Assembly (NCBI GenBank): GCA_910587955.1
Contig: CAJUNN010000022.1
Location: forward strand, 1 to 44,419
DNA length: 44,419 nucleotides
Direction: 5' to 3'
From: an uncultured Lachnospiraceae bacterium
GTDB taxonomy: Bacteria; Bacillota; Clostridia; Lachnospirales; Lachnospiraceae
The stretch's first letter is position 1; every line of letters starts with the position of its first letter. The notes under the pieces are model-generated. The model was not told the origin of the DNA, made no database searches, and saw nothing but the letters and a program-made list of their open reading frames with translations. A program made the position numbers and the translations under genes. This document shows positions 30,083 through 38,733 of this stretch, piece by piece.

Positions 30083-31096
30083 ATGAAGGTGTCGTATCGG
30101 AGAGAGCTGGATCGCAATTTTCTGGTGATCCGGCAGGAGGAGTTCGAGGATCAGTATCAGGTGGGAATGATAGTAAAGAATAAAATTCCCGGTTTTTTGG
30201 AATGCAGCCTAAGCTTTGTGGATCGGAGTGCGGATTTCTGCTACGAGATTACTTCCAGGCAGAGTCTGCGCCTTCTTCTGGAGCGCAGGCGGATTTCGGG
30301 GACGGAGCTTTCCGGGCTTTTGGAGGAACTGCTGTGTGCGGTGCAGAGCTTGGGCGAATATCTTTTGGACAGCGGAGGAATCCTTTTGGATCCGGATTAC
30401 ATTTATCTGGACCCGGACGGAGGGAAAACCTGTTTCTGCTGCTTTCCCTTTGGGGAGGCAGATACCGGAAAAGCACTTTTGGAGCTGGCGGAATATTTTT
30501 TAGAGCGGCTGGATCGGCAGGATCCGGAGGCAGTATCGCTGGGGTATGAGTTTTACCGGATGGCAGGGGAGGAGCATTTTTCCCTGGAACAGCTTTTGCT
30601 GAAGTGGAGAGAAGAGCGGGAACAGAAAGATTTTTCCCAAGATGCAAAAGAGAAGGAGGAACCGGAACGGGAACGGGAACAAGAACGGAAGGCTCCTTTG
30701 GCAGCGGAAGGGCCGGAATGCGCGACGGCTACGGTATTTCTGAAACAAACCTCCGGCGGCGGATTGGTTCTGCGGAGTGAAAACCCTGCCTTTGCGGATA
30801 TGCGGATGACGGGTGAAAGTTTTCTGATCGGAAAGAAAAAAGATGCGGTTGACGGATGGCTGAAAGCCCGCGGGATTTCCCGGATTCACGGAAAATTATC
30901 CAGGGAGGAGGGCGAGTTTTATCTTACGGATCTCAATTCCACCAACGGAACGTTTCTCAACGGAGGCCGGCTGGGGGTAAACGAGAAGGCCCGGATCCGC
31001 CAGGGGGATCAGGTTGGCTTTGCGGACGTAAAATATGTGGTAGATCTTTCGGGGGAACTCCTTTATAATGGAAGCAGCGCAAAAAATGTATGCTGA
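30083..31096 (+). CDS. DUF6382-like protein with C-terminal FHA domain
   Basis: A 337-aa cytoplasmic protein. The N-terminal part (about 1-170) resembles the DUF6382 domain of Firmicutes Tad loci. A Glu/Arg-rich linker (180-210) joins it to an FHA domain with SRIH at 266-269 and NSTNGTFLNG at 285-294, the phosphothreonine-binding signature. The domain suggests control by a Ser/Thr kinase, though no kinase gene is in the window. It is the last gene of the pilus set, 12 nt after tadE, and runs without a terminator into tatD. What it binds is unknown. Confidence 0.83.
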   Translation: MKVSYRRELDRNFLVIRQEEFEDQYQVGMIVKNKIPGFLECSLSFVDRSADFCYEITSRQSLRLLLERRRISGTELSGLLEELLCAVQSLGEYLLDSGGILLDPDYIYLDPDGGKTCFCCFPFGEADTGKALLELAEYFLERLDRQDPEAVSLGYEFYRMAGEEHFSLEQLLLKWREEREQKDFSQDAKEKEEPEREREQERKAPLAAEGPECATATVFLKQTSGGGLVLRSENPAFADMRMTGESFLIGKKKDAVDGWLKARGISRIHGKLSREEGEFYLTDLNSTNGTFLNGGRLGVNEKARIRQGDQVGFADVKYVVDLSGELLYNGSSAKNVC

Positions 31097-31113
31097 AAAA
31101 GGAGCAGACGAAA

Positions 31114-31881
31114 ATGATTTTTGAGAGCCACGCCCACTATGACGATTCGGCCTTTGATGAGGATCGGGAAGAAATTCTCGGAAAGTGCCGGGAGCAGGGG
31201 ATTTCTTCCATAGTCAATGTGAGCGCAAGCCTGAAGTCGGTAAAAACAACCCTGGCCCTGGCGGAAGCCTATGATTTTATCTACGGGGCAGTGGGAATCC
31301 ATCCCGACGAAGTGGGGGAATTAAACGAGGAGAATTTTTCCTGGCTAAAAGAAATGTGCCGCCATCCCAAAGCAGTGGCGGTGGGGGAAATCGGACTGGA
31401 CTACTATTGGGATAAGGAAGGCCATGAAACGCAGAAATACTGGTTTTCCAGACAGTTGGAGCTGGCTGGGGAACTGGGACTGCCGGTGATCATTCACAGC
31501 CGGGAGGCGGCTTTGGACACGCTGGAGGTTGTCCAAAGTGCCCATAAGCCGGGATATAAAGCGGTGGTGCACTGCTTTTCCTACGGACCGGAGCTTGCCG
31601 CGGAATATCTGAAACTTGGCTATTATATCGGAGTAGGCGGCGTCGTCACCTTTAAAAACGCAAAAAAGCTCAAAGAGGTCGTGAAGCTGGTCCCTGCGGA
31701 GCGGATCCTTCTGGAGACAGACTGTCCCTACCTGGCGCCGGAGCCCTTTCGGGGAAAGCGCAACTCCTCCCTGAATCTTCTGCGGGTGGCAGAGGCCGTC
31801 GGACAGCTCAAAGAGATGGAGACGGAAGAGGTGGTGCGCATTACGCAGGAGAACGCCAAAAGATTTTATTTGAATAAGTGA
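31114..31881 (+). CDS. tatD: TatD-family metal-dependent deoxyribonuclease
   Basis: A 255-aa TIM-barrel hydrolase with metal ligands visible in order: HAH (6-8), GEIGLDYY, VIIHSR, VVHCFSYG and ETDCPYL. TatD-type enzymes act as 3'-5' DNA exonucleases or D-aminoacyl hydrolases; the substrate here is not defined. ATG 31114 has AAAGGAG well placed, whereas the in-frame ATG at 31090 sits before it. It follows the pilus operon by 17 nt and precedes rsmA by 14 nt, the usual tatD-rsmA pairing. Confidence 0.94.
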   Translation: MIFESHAHYDDSAFDEDREEILGKCREQGISSIVNVSASLKSVKTTLALAEAYDFIYGAVGIHPDEVGELNEENFSWLKEMCRHPKAVAVGEIGLDYYWDKEGHETQKYWFSRQLELAGELGLPVIIHSREAALDTLEVVQSAHKPGYKAVVHCFSYGPELAAEYLKLGYYIGVGGVVTFKNAKKLKEVVKLVPAERILLETDCPYLAPEPFRGKRNSSLNLLRVAEAVGQLKEMETEEVVRITQENAKRFYLNK

Positions 31882-31895
31882 GGAGTGTTTCTTCT

Positions 31896-32795
31896 ATGAA
31901 TACACCAGTCCCAAGCCTGGGAAATCCCCAGAGCACCATCGAGGTTTTAAATAAATATCAGTTCGTTTTTCAAAAGAAATTCGGGCAGAATTTTCTGATA
32001 GATCCCCATGTGCTGGATAAAATTATCCGTTCTGCCGGAATAACAAAAGAGGATTTTGTCATTGAGATTGGCCCCGGGATCGGAACTATGACCCAGTATC
32101 TGGCGGCTGCCGCCCGGGAGGTGACGGCCATTGAGATTGACAAGGCGCTGATACCGGTTTTGGAGGATACACTGGCGGGATACAAGAATGTGACGGTTTT
32201 AAACGAGGATGCTTTGAAAGTGGATCTCTGCCGTCTGGTGCAGGAGAAAAACGGGGGCCGTCCGGCAAAGGTGGTGGCAAATCTTCCGTACTATATTACT
32301 ACACCGATTATTATGGGGCTGTTTGAGAGCCATGTGCCCCTGGAAAGTGTGACGGTGATGGTGCAGAAAGAGGTGGCGGACCGCATGAAGACCGGGCCGG
32401 GGTCCAAGGATTACGGAGCCCTTTCCCTGGCGGTACAGTACTACGCGCGCCCGGAGCTGGCGGCCAACGTGCCGCCCAACTGTTTTATGCCGAGGCCCAA
32501 AGTGGGGTCTGCGGTTATTCGTCTGGTATGCCATGAGAAGCCGCCGGTGCAGGCAGATAATGAGGCATGGATGTTTGCCATTATCCGGGCTTCTTTTAAC
32601 CAGAGAAGGAAGACCCTGGTAAACGGACTGAACAATGCGCCGAATCTTAAGATTTCCAAAGAGGCAGCGTCTGCCGCTCTGGAGGACATGGGGCTTTCTG
32701 CCGGTATCCGCGGAGAGGCGCTGACCCTGGAGCAGTTTGCCAGGCTGAGCAACCTTCTGGGAAAAAGCGGAGATTTTGGGAAAGAACGGACATGA
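31896..32795 (+). CDS. rsmA: 16S rRNA dimethyladenosine transferase
   Basis: This 299-aa SAM-dependent enzyme dimethylates two adjacent adenines (1518/1519) near the 3' end of 16S rRNA. Family motifs are KKFGQNFLID (near residue 27), EIGPGIGTMT (SAM loop), and NLPYYITTPI (catalytic motif IV). Length is normal. AGGAG with 10-nt spacing favours ATG 31896. It is downstream of tatD in the same orientation; no primase-like rnmV gene separates them. Confidence 0.97.
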   Translation: MNTPVPSLGNPQSTIEVLNKYQFVFQKKFGQNFLIDPHVLDKIIRSAGITKEDFVIEIGPGIGTMTQYLAAAAREVTAIEIDKALIPVLEDTLAGYKNVTVLNEDALKVDLCRLVQEKNGGRPAKVVANLPYYITTPIIMGLFESHVPLESVTVMVQKEVADRMKTGPGSKDYGALSLAVQYYARPELAANVPPNCFMPRPKVGSAVIRLVCHEKPPVQADNEAWMFAIIRASFNQRRKTLVNGLNNAPNLKISKEAASAALEDMGLSAGIRGEALTLEQFARLSNLLGKSGDFGKERT

Positions 32796-32860
32796 GATAG
32801 ACAAGTCGGGCATAGAATATTCCAGACAGTAGTTGAACTGTTTGGAAAAGGAGGGATTCT

Positions 32861-33778
32861 TTGTCTGATTATAAACGTTTTGTATCCTATATTTATGGAT
32901 ATGAGCAGGGGGAAAAACGAGAGAGCGCCGGCTTTGTAAAGGTAAATGCCAGAGGAAACGAGTGCAAATTCTGGGTTCATGTAAACGAGGACCGGATTGC
33001 CGCGGAAGAATCCTGCCGGGTTTATGTCTTTATGCGCAGAAAAGAAAGACTGCAGGGACAATATCTGGGGGAGCTTGAGAAACGGAACGGAGCCTGGGAG
33101 TGGAGCGGCGTTACGGAGACGGACAGCCTTATGGGAGGCAGCTTCGGGCTGGCAGAGAGCGGCGGAGTGTATCTGGAAGGAGACAACCGGGTATTTGCGG
33201 CGGCATGGGATGATTTGCCGGTGCCGGCGGACCGGTTTGATCCGGAAGAGAGGTTTGCCAGGCAGGCTGTGGAGAAGCCTGCAGGAGAAAGTGAAGTACG
33301 GGCGGCCGAGCTGGCCTTGGAGGAAGAGCGCCAGGAAGCAGAGGAGGCGGGGGTAGGAAGCTCTGTGCAGGAGGAAACGGCAGCAGAGGAACAGACTGCG
33401 CCGGTTCCTGCAGATCCGAGAAAGGAGCATTGGACATATCTGACCAAGCGCTTTCCGGTAACCCGCTATGTAGAGGGAAACGGGGCGGAGGTTTACAGCA
33501 TCCGGCTTAATAACCGGGATTTGTCCCGGATTCCCAGAGATAAGTGGGAGCTTGGAAATAACAGCTTCCTGCTTCACGGGTATTATCAGTACGGACATCT
33601 TCTGCTGCTGCGCCGCCAGACGGAAGAGGATATTTGCTATTACATCGGCGTACCCGGAGTTTACAACGAGCGGGAACAGGAGATAGCTTCCATGTTCGGC
33701 TTTGATGAGTTTAAGGTAGTGAAAGGGCCCAATACCAGGCAGAAAGGCTTCGGCTACTGGTGCCGGACGCTGAGATAA
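32861..33778 (+). CDS. Conserved hypothetical protein of Lachnospiraceae type
   Basis: A 305-aa soluble protein in two parts. The N-terminal roughly 110 residues (YKRFVSYIYGYEQGEKRESAGFVKV) look like a small beta domain often seen in Clostridial proteins. An Ala/Glu-rich linker (140-185) follows, and then a C-terminal domain (from about 188) contains DLSRIPRDKWELGNNSFLLHGYYQYGHLLLL and a GVPGVYNEREQEIASMFGF segment. I recognise no function; a DUF6128-type protein is possible. TTG 32861 is the start, with AAGGAGGGA 6 nt before it. No membrane helices. Confidence 0.75.
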   Translation: MSDYKRFVSYIYGYEQGEKRESAGFVKVNARGNECKFWVHVNEDRIAAEESCRVYVFMRRKERLQGQYLGELEKRNGAWEWSGVTETDSLMGGSFGLAESGGVYLEGDNRVFAAAWDDLPVPADRFDPEERFARQAVEKPAGESEVRAAELALEEERQEAEEAGVGSSVQEETAAEEQTAPVPADPRKEHWTYLTKRFPVTRYVEGNGAEVYSIRLNNRDLSRIPRDKWELGNNSFLLHGYYQYGHLLLLRRQTEEDICYYIGVPGVYNEREQEIASMFGFDEFKVVKGPNTRQKGFGYWCRTLR

Positions 33779-33815
33779 AAGCGGAAAAGAGACAAACGGA
33801 TCGGAGAGAATCATT

Positions 33816-34274
33816 ATGACGGCGGACGAAAGATATATGAGAGAGGCCCTGCGCCAGGCGAAAAAGGCCTATGCGCTGGAGGAGGTTCCCATTGGCTGTG
33901 TGATTGTGCGGGAAGACCGGATCATTGCCCGGGGATATAACCGCAGAAATACGGATAAAAATACCCTGTCCCATGCAGAGCTGATCGCTATCCGCAAAGC
34001 CAGCAGGAAGACAGGAGACTGGCGGCTGGAGGACTGCACCATGTATATTACCCTGGAACCCTGCCAGATGTGTGCGGGGGCCATTGTACAGGCCCGTATG
34101 GGGAGGGTGGTAATTGGAGCCATGAATCCCAAGGCAGGCTGTGCGGGTTCCGTTCTGAATCTTTTGGAAATGCCGGAGTTTAATCACCAGGCAGAGGTGG
34201 AACGGGGGATTCTTGAGGAAGCGTGCAGCGGGATTCTGACAGAGTTTTTCCGAAATCTGCGCGGGAAGCGTTGA
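33816..34274 (+). CDS. tadA: tRNA-specific adenosine deaminase
   Basis: This 152-aa zinc enzyme converts A34 to inosine in the tRNA-Arg(ACG) anticodon. Zinc ligands and catalytic Glu are HAE at 53-55 and PCQMC at 82-86, the normal arrangement. MNPKAGCAGSVLNLL follows, as usual. The name clashes with pilus tadA but is unrelated. GGAGAG precedes ATG. Its stop codon lies within the -35 of the SRP RNA promoter immediately downstream. Confidence 0.95.
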   Translation: MTADERYMREALRQAKKAYALEEVPIGCVIVREDRIIARGYNRRNTDKNTLSHAELIAIRKASRKTGDWRLEDCTMYITLEPCQMCAGAIVQARMGRVVIGAMNPKAGCAGSVLNLLEMPEFNHQAEVERGILEEACSGILTEFFRNLRGKR

Positions 34275-34299
34275 CAAACGCCTCAGGAGAAGCTATACT
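34271..34299 (+). promoter_or_regulatory. Promoter of the SRP RNA gene
   Basis: TTGACA (34271-34276), 17 nt, TATACT (34294-34299). The -35 overlaps the stop codon of tadA. Confidence 0.85.
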
Positions 34300-34319
34300 A
34301 AAAGCCAATCCAAAAGTCT

Positions 34320-34595
34320 AAGATTTCCGCGCAGCCGGGGAGTCAGCGGTGCCCTGTACCTGCAATCCGCTACAGCAGGGGTGATATCTTACCTCGGACT
34401 TTTTGGGTGGTATGCAGCCCTTTGCAAGTAGCAGAGACGCCTGGGTCTTGCGCAACAGAAATCTATGAACCGAGTCAGGTCAGGAATGAAGCAGCTCTAA
34501 GTAGAACCTTTTGTGTGCCGCAAGGCTGCCTGGGCCGAGCCAACTACAGAGGTAACGGTGCCATTCATAGTTCAAAGTAAGATGCGCGGATTTAA
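34320..34595 (+). ncRNA. ffs: Large signal recognition particle RNA
   Basis: An RNA of about 275 nt with an Alu domain (GCCGGGGAGTCAGCGGTGCC, then CTGCAATCCGCTACAGCAGGG) and the S-domain helix 8 signature GTCAGGTCAGGAATGAAGCAG. The ends pair (CCGCGCA near 34328, TGCGCGG near 34583). This is the Bacillus/Clostridium type that binds Ffh. Exact ends are estimates. Confidence 0.93.
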
Positions 34596-34615
34596 AAATA
34601 ACCATGTAGGAAGAA

Positions 34616-34654
34616 GGAGTTATTGCAGGAGCAGTAATTCCTTTTGTTATTTTT
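34616..34654 (+). terminator. Terminator of the SRP RNA
   Basis: GGAGTTATTGC (34616-34626) pairs with GCAGTAATTCC (34631-34641) with G-T wobbles, then TTTTGTTATTTTT. Confidence 0.75.
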
Positions 34655-34673
34655 GATTTGCAGGGAGATAATT

Positions 34674-36371
34674 ATGCGGATACTGTTGACGGCCATCAAT
34701 GCCAAATATATTCATTCCAATCCGGCGGTTTATAGTCTGAAAGCAGCGGCCGGGGACTTGGCGCAGTATGTAGAGCTGGCCGAATTTACCATAAATCACA
34801 GAACGGAAGAGATTCTGGCAGAACTGTACCGCAGAAAGCCGGATGTGCTCTTGTTTTCCTGTTATATCTGGAATATTGAGTATGTGAAAGAACTGGCAGC
34901 GGAGTGCAGGAAAGTCCTTCCTGAGGTTCCCATATGGCTGGGTGGGCCGGAGGTATCCTTCGATGCAGAGAGGATACTTGTGGAAAATGAAGCGGTAGAC
35001 GGTATTTTGACCGGGGAGGGAGAGGAAAGCTTCCGCTGCCTGGCGGACTGCTGTGTGCGCGGAGACAGGGAGGGTTTTGCAAAGATTCTGGGGGCCGTAT
35101 ACCGCTGCCCTAAAGGAGGAAAGACGGCGGCAGGGGTTCCGGCGGGCGGATGCCTGGAATTGGACAGCCTTCCCTTTCCCTACGGTAATATGGAAGGGCT
35201 GGAGCACCGGATTCTCTATTATGAATCCAGCCGGGGCTGTCCGTTCTCCTGCAGTTACTGCCTGTCTTCCGTGGAAAAGTCCGTCCGGTTCCGGGATCTT
35301 TATCTGGTGAAGAAAGAACTGCGGTTTTTTCTGGACCGGAAGGTTCCTCAGGTAAAGTTTGTGGATCGCACCTTCAACTTAAGGCAGGAGCGGGCACGGG
35401 ATATCTGGCAGTTTCTTCTGGAACAGGATAACGGCGTCACCAATTTTCATTTTGAGATCGCAGCGGATCTGCTGGATGAGGCGGATCTTGCGCTGCTTAA
35501 ACAGATGCGTCCGGGCCTGATTCAGCTGGAAATCGGCGTTCAGTCCACCAATCCCCGGACCCTGGAGGCTGTCCGCAGAAAGACAGACTGGGAGAAACTG
35601 AAAAAGAATGTGGAAGGGATTCGCAGAGGAGCCAATATTCACCAGCATTTGGATCTGATTGCCGGCCTCCCCTATGAAGATTATACCAGCTTTGCCAGGT
35701 CCTTTGACCAGGTATTTGCTCTGGAGCCGGACCAGCTTCAGCTGGGCTTTCTGAAAGTGCTGAAAGGTTCGCCTTTGTACCGGGAGGCGGGAAAGTCCGG
35801 AATTGTCTGGAAGGACAAGCCGCCCTATGAGGTTCTGTACAGCAACTGGATTTCTTTTGCAGAAATTTTACAGTTAAAGGAGATTGAAGAAATGGTGGAA
35901 ATCTATTATAATAGTCATCAATTCCGGTATACTCTTGCCCGGCTTTTGCAAGGCTTTTCTTCACCGTTTCGCTTTTTTGAAGAGCTGGCCGTTTATTACG
36001 AAGAGACCGGGCGTTTCGGCAGAAATTATTCCAGGCTGCAGCGTTACGAAATTTTGCTGGAGTTTATCCGGCAGCGGTTTCCGGCAGAGGAAAGAAGGTA
36101 CCGGGAGCTTTTGACTGTGGATCTTTACCTGCGGGAACGCTTTAAGAGCCGTCCTTCTTTTGCACCGGACAGAAGCGCCTTCGGGGAGACCCTGCGGGAA
36201 ATTCTGCGTCAGGCGGGAAAGCAGAACCATGTAGAGGTACTGACGGAAAATACAAAAGAGCCGGCCTATTTAATCTTCGATTACAGCAGGCGGAATCCGC
36301 TGACCGGGAATGCCTGCTTGTCCTGGTGGAAAGGGAAAGCCTTCTGCGGGGATTTTGGGCTTTTATCATAA
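34674..36371 (+). CDS. B12-binding domain radical SAM protein (DUF4080 type)
   Basis: A 565-aa protein. The cobalamin-binding-like Rossmann domain is at about 1-140 (LLFSCYIWN, IWLGGPEVS). The radical SAM barrel follows, with the iron-sulfur motif CPFSCSYC (CxxxCxxC) after ESSRG near residue 190. The DUF4080 C-terminal part is from about 370. Such proteins use a [4Fe-4S] cluster and SAM for radical reactions, often methylation, but this subgroup has no assigned substrate. GGGAGA precedes ATG 34674. Neighbours give no pathway clue; the exonuclease gene follows 27 nt downstream. Confidence 0.87.
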   Translation: MRILLTAINAKYIHSNPAVYSLKAAAGDLAQYVELAEFTINHRTEEILAELYRRKPDVLLFSCYIWNIEYVKELAAECRKVLPEVPIWLGGPEVSFDAERILVENEAVDGILTGEGEESFRCLADCCVRGDREGFAKILGAVYRCPKGGKTAAGVPAGGCLELDSLPFPYGNMEGLEHRILYYESSRGCPFSCSYCLSSVEKSVRFRDLYLVKKELRFFLDRKVPQVKFVDRTFNLRQERARDIWQFLLEQDNGVTNFHFEIAADLLDEADLALLKQMRPGLIQLEIGVQSTNPRTLEAVRRKTDWEKLKKNVEGIRRGANIHQHLDLIAGLPYEDYTSFARSFDQVFALEPDQLQLGFLKVLKGSPLYREAGKSGIVWKDKPPYEVLYSNWISFAEILQLKEIEEMVEIYYNSHQFRYTLARLLQGFSSPFRFFEELAVYYEETGRFGRNYSRLQRYEILLEFIRQRFPAEERRYRELLTVDLYLRERFKSRPSFAPDRSAFGETLREILRQAGKQNHVEVLTENTKEPAYLIFDYSRRNPLTGNACLSWWKGKAFCGDFGLLS

Positions 36372-36398
36372 GAGAGGATAAAATATCATATTACTGTC

Positions 36399-37112
36399 AT
36401 GAAAGATACCTACATAGCATTGGACCTGGAGACCACGGGATTGAATCCCGCCTCCGATCGGATTCTGGAGATCGGGGCTGTGAAAGTGGCAGACGGGAAG
36501 ATACAGGAAGTTTATGAGACTCTGGTAAATCCGGGGATGAAAATCGGGGCGCGCATTCGGGAACTGACTGGCATTACAGATGAGATGGCGGCAGGCGGAA
36601 AAGACACCCGCACAGCGGTGGAGGAGCTGGTAGAATTCTGCCGGGATTATCCGCTTCTGGGCCATAATATTTTGTTTGATTACAGCTTTGTCAAACGAAA
36701 TGCCGTGAATTTCGATTTGCAATTTGAAAAGGAAGGCATTGATACCCTGAGGATTGCCAGGGCTTTGTTTCCGGAGATGGAACACCGGAGCCTTGAGGCT
36801 CTCTGCAGTTATTACCGGATCCGGCAGGAGCATGCCCACCGGGCGTCCTGCGATGCCCTGGCGGCTATGGAGCTGTACGGGCGGATGCGGGAGCAGTTTC
36901 CGGACAGTCCCGAAGAGCTGTTCGCTCCCAGGCCTCTGGTGTACAAATCAAAAAAGCAGGGCCCGGTTACGCCGGCGCAAAAAGGGTACTTGAATGATCT
37001 CATAAAATATCATAAAATAGCGTTAGAGGTATCCATAGAGACATTGACGAAGAACGAGGCTTCCCGCCTCATTGATAAGATTATTCTGGAACATGGGAGG
37101 ATTCAGAGATGA
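36399..37112 (+). CDS. DnaQ-like DEDDh 3'-5' exonuclease
   Basis: A 237-aa nuclease resembling the epsilon/PolC proofreading domain. Exo I is LDLETTG (Asp 9, Glu 11), Exo II contains GHNILFDYSFV, and Exo III is HAHRASCDALAA, with His and Asp of the DEDDh type. A C-terminal extension after about residue 180 (VTPAQKGYLNDLIKYHKI) is of the kind seen in clostridial stand-alone exonucleases. It would trim DNA or RNA 3' ends. No good ribosome site is visible before ATG 36399. Its stop overlaps the next small gene (ATGA). Confidence 0.88.
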   Translation: MKDTYIALDLETTGLNPASDRILEIGAVKVADGKIQEVYETLVNPGMKIGARIRELTGITDEMAAGGKDTRTAVEELVEFCRDYPLLGHNILFDYSFVKRNAVNFDLQFEKEGIDTLRIARALFPEMEHRSLEALCSYYRIRQEHAHRASCDALAAMELYGRMREQFPDSPEELFAPRPLVYKSKKQGPVTPAQKGYLNDLIKYHKIALEVSIETLTKNEASRLIDKIILEHGRIQR

Positions 37113-37210
37113 ACTGGTACAGTAAAAAGACCAGGAAGGTTATTTCCACGGTGATTATTGTGATACTGGTATTGGCAATGGTAATTCCTCTGCTTTCGTA
37201 TGCCCTGTAA
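37109..37210 (+). CDS. 33-aa single-helix membrane protein
   Basis: ATG 37109 overlaps the exonuclease stop (ATGA) with GGGAGG upstream. The product has a basic N-terminus (MNWYSKKTRKV), one hydrophobic helix (ISTVIIVILVLAMVIPLLSYAL) and no further domain. Coupled translation and composition support a real small membrane protein. No function can be assigned. Confidence 0.65.
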   Translation: MNWYSKKTRKVISTVIIVILVLAMVIPLLSYAL

Positions 37211-37250
37211 TACTGGCGGCCGCGGAACAGAGATGTGAAAGGAACGGGTT

Positions 37251-38726
37251 ATGAAAAAGCAATTACACGTGAACAGACGGCTGGGAAGACCTGTCATATT
37301 GGCATTTTTGCTGACGCTTTTGCTGGCAGCTGCCAAAGGCAGCGAAGTCCGGGCGCAGGAGAAGGAAGAGTGGACCATTCACGACGGCGTCTATATCGAT
37401 GGAATTGACGTTTCCGGAATGACAGAGTCCCAGGCCAGACGGGAGATAGAGGCATATGTCCGGCAGCAGGGAGAGGAAACGCTTACCTTGGAAATTTTTG
37501 AAGACCAGCTGGAAGTAGGACTGGCGGATCTGGGACTTCGCTGCGCCAATCTGGATGTGATTCACGAGGCGGCCAGCCTGGGAAAGTCGGGAAATCTTCT
37601 CAGGCGCTATAAAGAGCGCAAGGAGCTGGAACATGAGAACCGGGTGTTTGAACTGGAGTGGGAGCTGGATTCCGCACGGGTATCCGATTATGTAAAGACG
37701 GAGTGTATCCAGTTTGATCAGGAGGCTACAGATGCCACGCTTCAGAAGAAAGGAGATTCCTTTGAAGTAATTCCCGGAGAGGCCGGGGTGAAGCTGGATG
37801 TGGGCGGTTCCGTCCAGGCTATCCAGGATTTCATAAAAAATGAATGGTCTCATGAGAACGGAACCGTTGCCCTGCCGGTGGAAACGGATTATCCCAGAGG
37901 AAGCGAGGAGGAGCTGGGCCGGGTAAAAGATGTCCTGGGAACTTATTCTACAAATTATGCAGGACCGGGAGCAAACCGCATTCAGAATATTGTAAATGCG
38001 GCAAAAATCCTGGACGGGATTGTTCTCTATCCGGGAGACACCGTATCTTTTGACGAGAAGGCGCGGCCCTATACGGTAGCGAACGGCTATGTGCCGGCCG
38101 GCTCGTATCTGAACGGCAAAGTGGTAGATAGCATGGGCGGAGGAATCTGCCAGGTGTCCACAACGCTGTACAATGCGGTGTTGCTGGCAGAACTGGAAGT
38201 AGTGGAACGCTCCAACCATTCTATGCTGGTAAGTTATGTACCGCCGGCGGCAGATGCGGCTATTTCAGAATCCTACAAAGATTTTAAGTTTAAAAACAAT
38301 ACCCAGACGCCCATATATATTGAAGCGGTGGCAGTGAACAATATTCTGACCTTTACTATCTATGGGGAGGAAACGCGTCCGGCCAACCGGACGATTAAGT
38401 ATCAGAGCGTTACACTTTCCACAACCGATCCGGGCCAGGTAATTGTGGCGGATCCGGGGCAGCCCATCGGATTTAAAGCAATCGACGGCGCACATATGGG
38501 GGCCGTTGCGGAGCTCTATAAGCATGTGTATGTGAACGGCGTGGAAGAAAGCGTGACCAAGGTGAATAAGAGCAGCTACCGGGCATCCCCGCGGACAATC
38601 ACCATTGGCGTGGCCGGAGATCCGGCCCTGTCGGAGGAACTGCAGGCGGCTGTAGCGACACAGGATGAGGCCACGGTAGATGCGACCCTGGCATCCTGCA
38701 TGGAGCGGATGAACCAAGGACAGTAG
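37251..38726 (+). CDS. VanW-family exported cell-wall protein
   Basis: A 491-aa protein with a signal peptide or anchor (about 1-36), a putative peptidoglycan-binding domain (about 45-230; YIDGIDVSGMTESQARREIE) and the VanW domain (about 235-370; MGGGICQVSTTLYNAVLLAEL, ERSNHSMLVSYVP). A C-terminal G5-like part follows. VanW is associated with glycopeptide resistance clusters elsewhere, but chromosomal copies are common in Clostridia and have no proven resistance role; no van genes are nearby. AAAGGAAC precedes ATG. Confidence 0.9.
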   Translation: MKKQLHVNRRLGRPVILAFLLTLLLAAAKGSEVRAQEKEEWTIHDGVYIDGIDVSGMTESQARREIEAYVRQQGEETLTLEIFEDQLEVGLADLGLRCANLDVIHEAASLGKSGNLLRRYKERKELEHENRVFELEWELDSARVSDYVKTECIQFDQEATDATLQKKGDSFEVIPGEAGVKLDVGGSVQAIQDFIKNEWSHENGTVALPVETDYPRGSEEELGRVKDVLGTYSTNYAGPGANRIQNIVNAAKILDGIVLYPGDTVSFDEKARPYTVANGYVPAGSYLNGKVVDSMGGGICQVSTTLYNAVLLAELEVVERSNHSMLVSYVPPAADAAISESYKDFKFKNNTQTPIYIEAVAVNNILTFTIYGEETRPANRTIKYQSVTLSTTDPGQVIVADPGQPIGFKAIDGAHMGAVAELYKHVYVNGVEESVTKVNKSSYRASPRTITIGVAGDPALSEELQAAVATQDEATVDATLASCMERMNQGQ

Positions 38727-38733
38727 GTGTGAG

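Noticed and set aside
32441..33814. 457-codon minus-strand frame opposite rsmA and the hypothetical gene
   Set aside because: It spans two well-supported plus-strand genes and shows no protein-like features.
37251..38726. Vancomycin resistance locus
   Set aside because: Only a VanW-domain protein is present; no ligase, dehydrogenase, dipeptidase or two-component genes accompany it.
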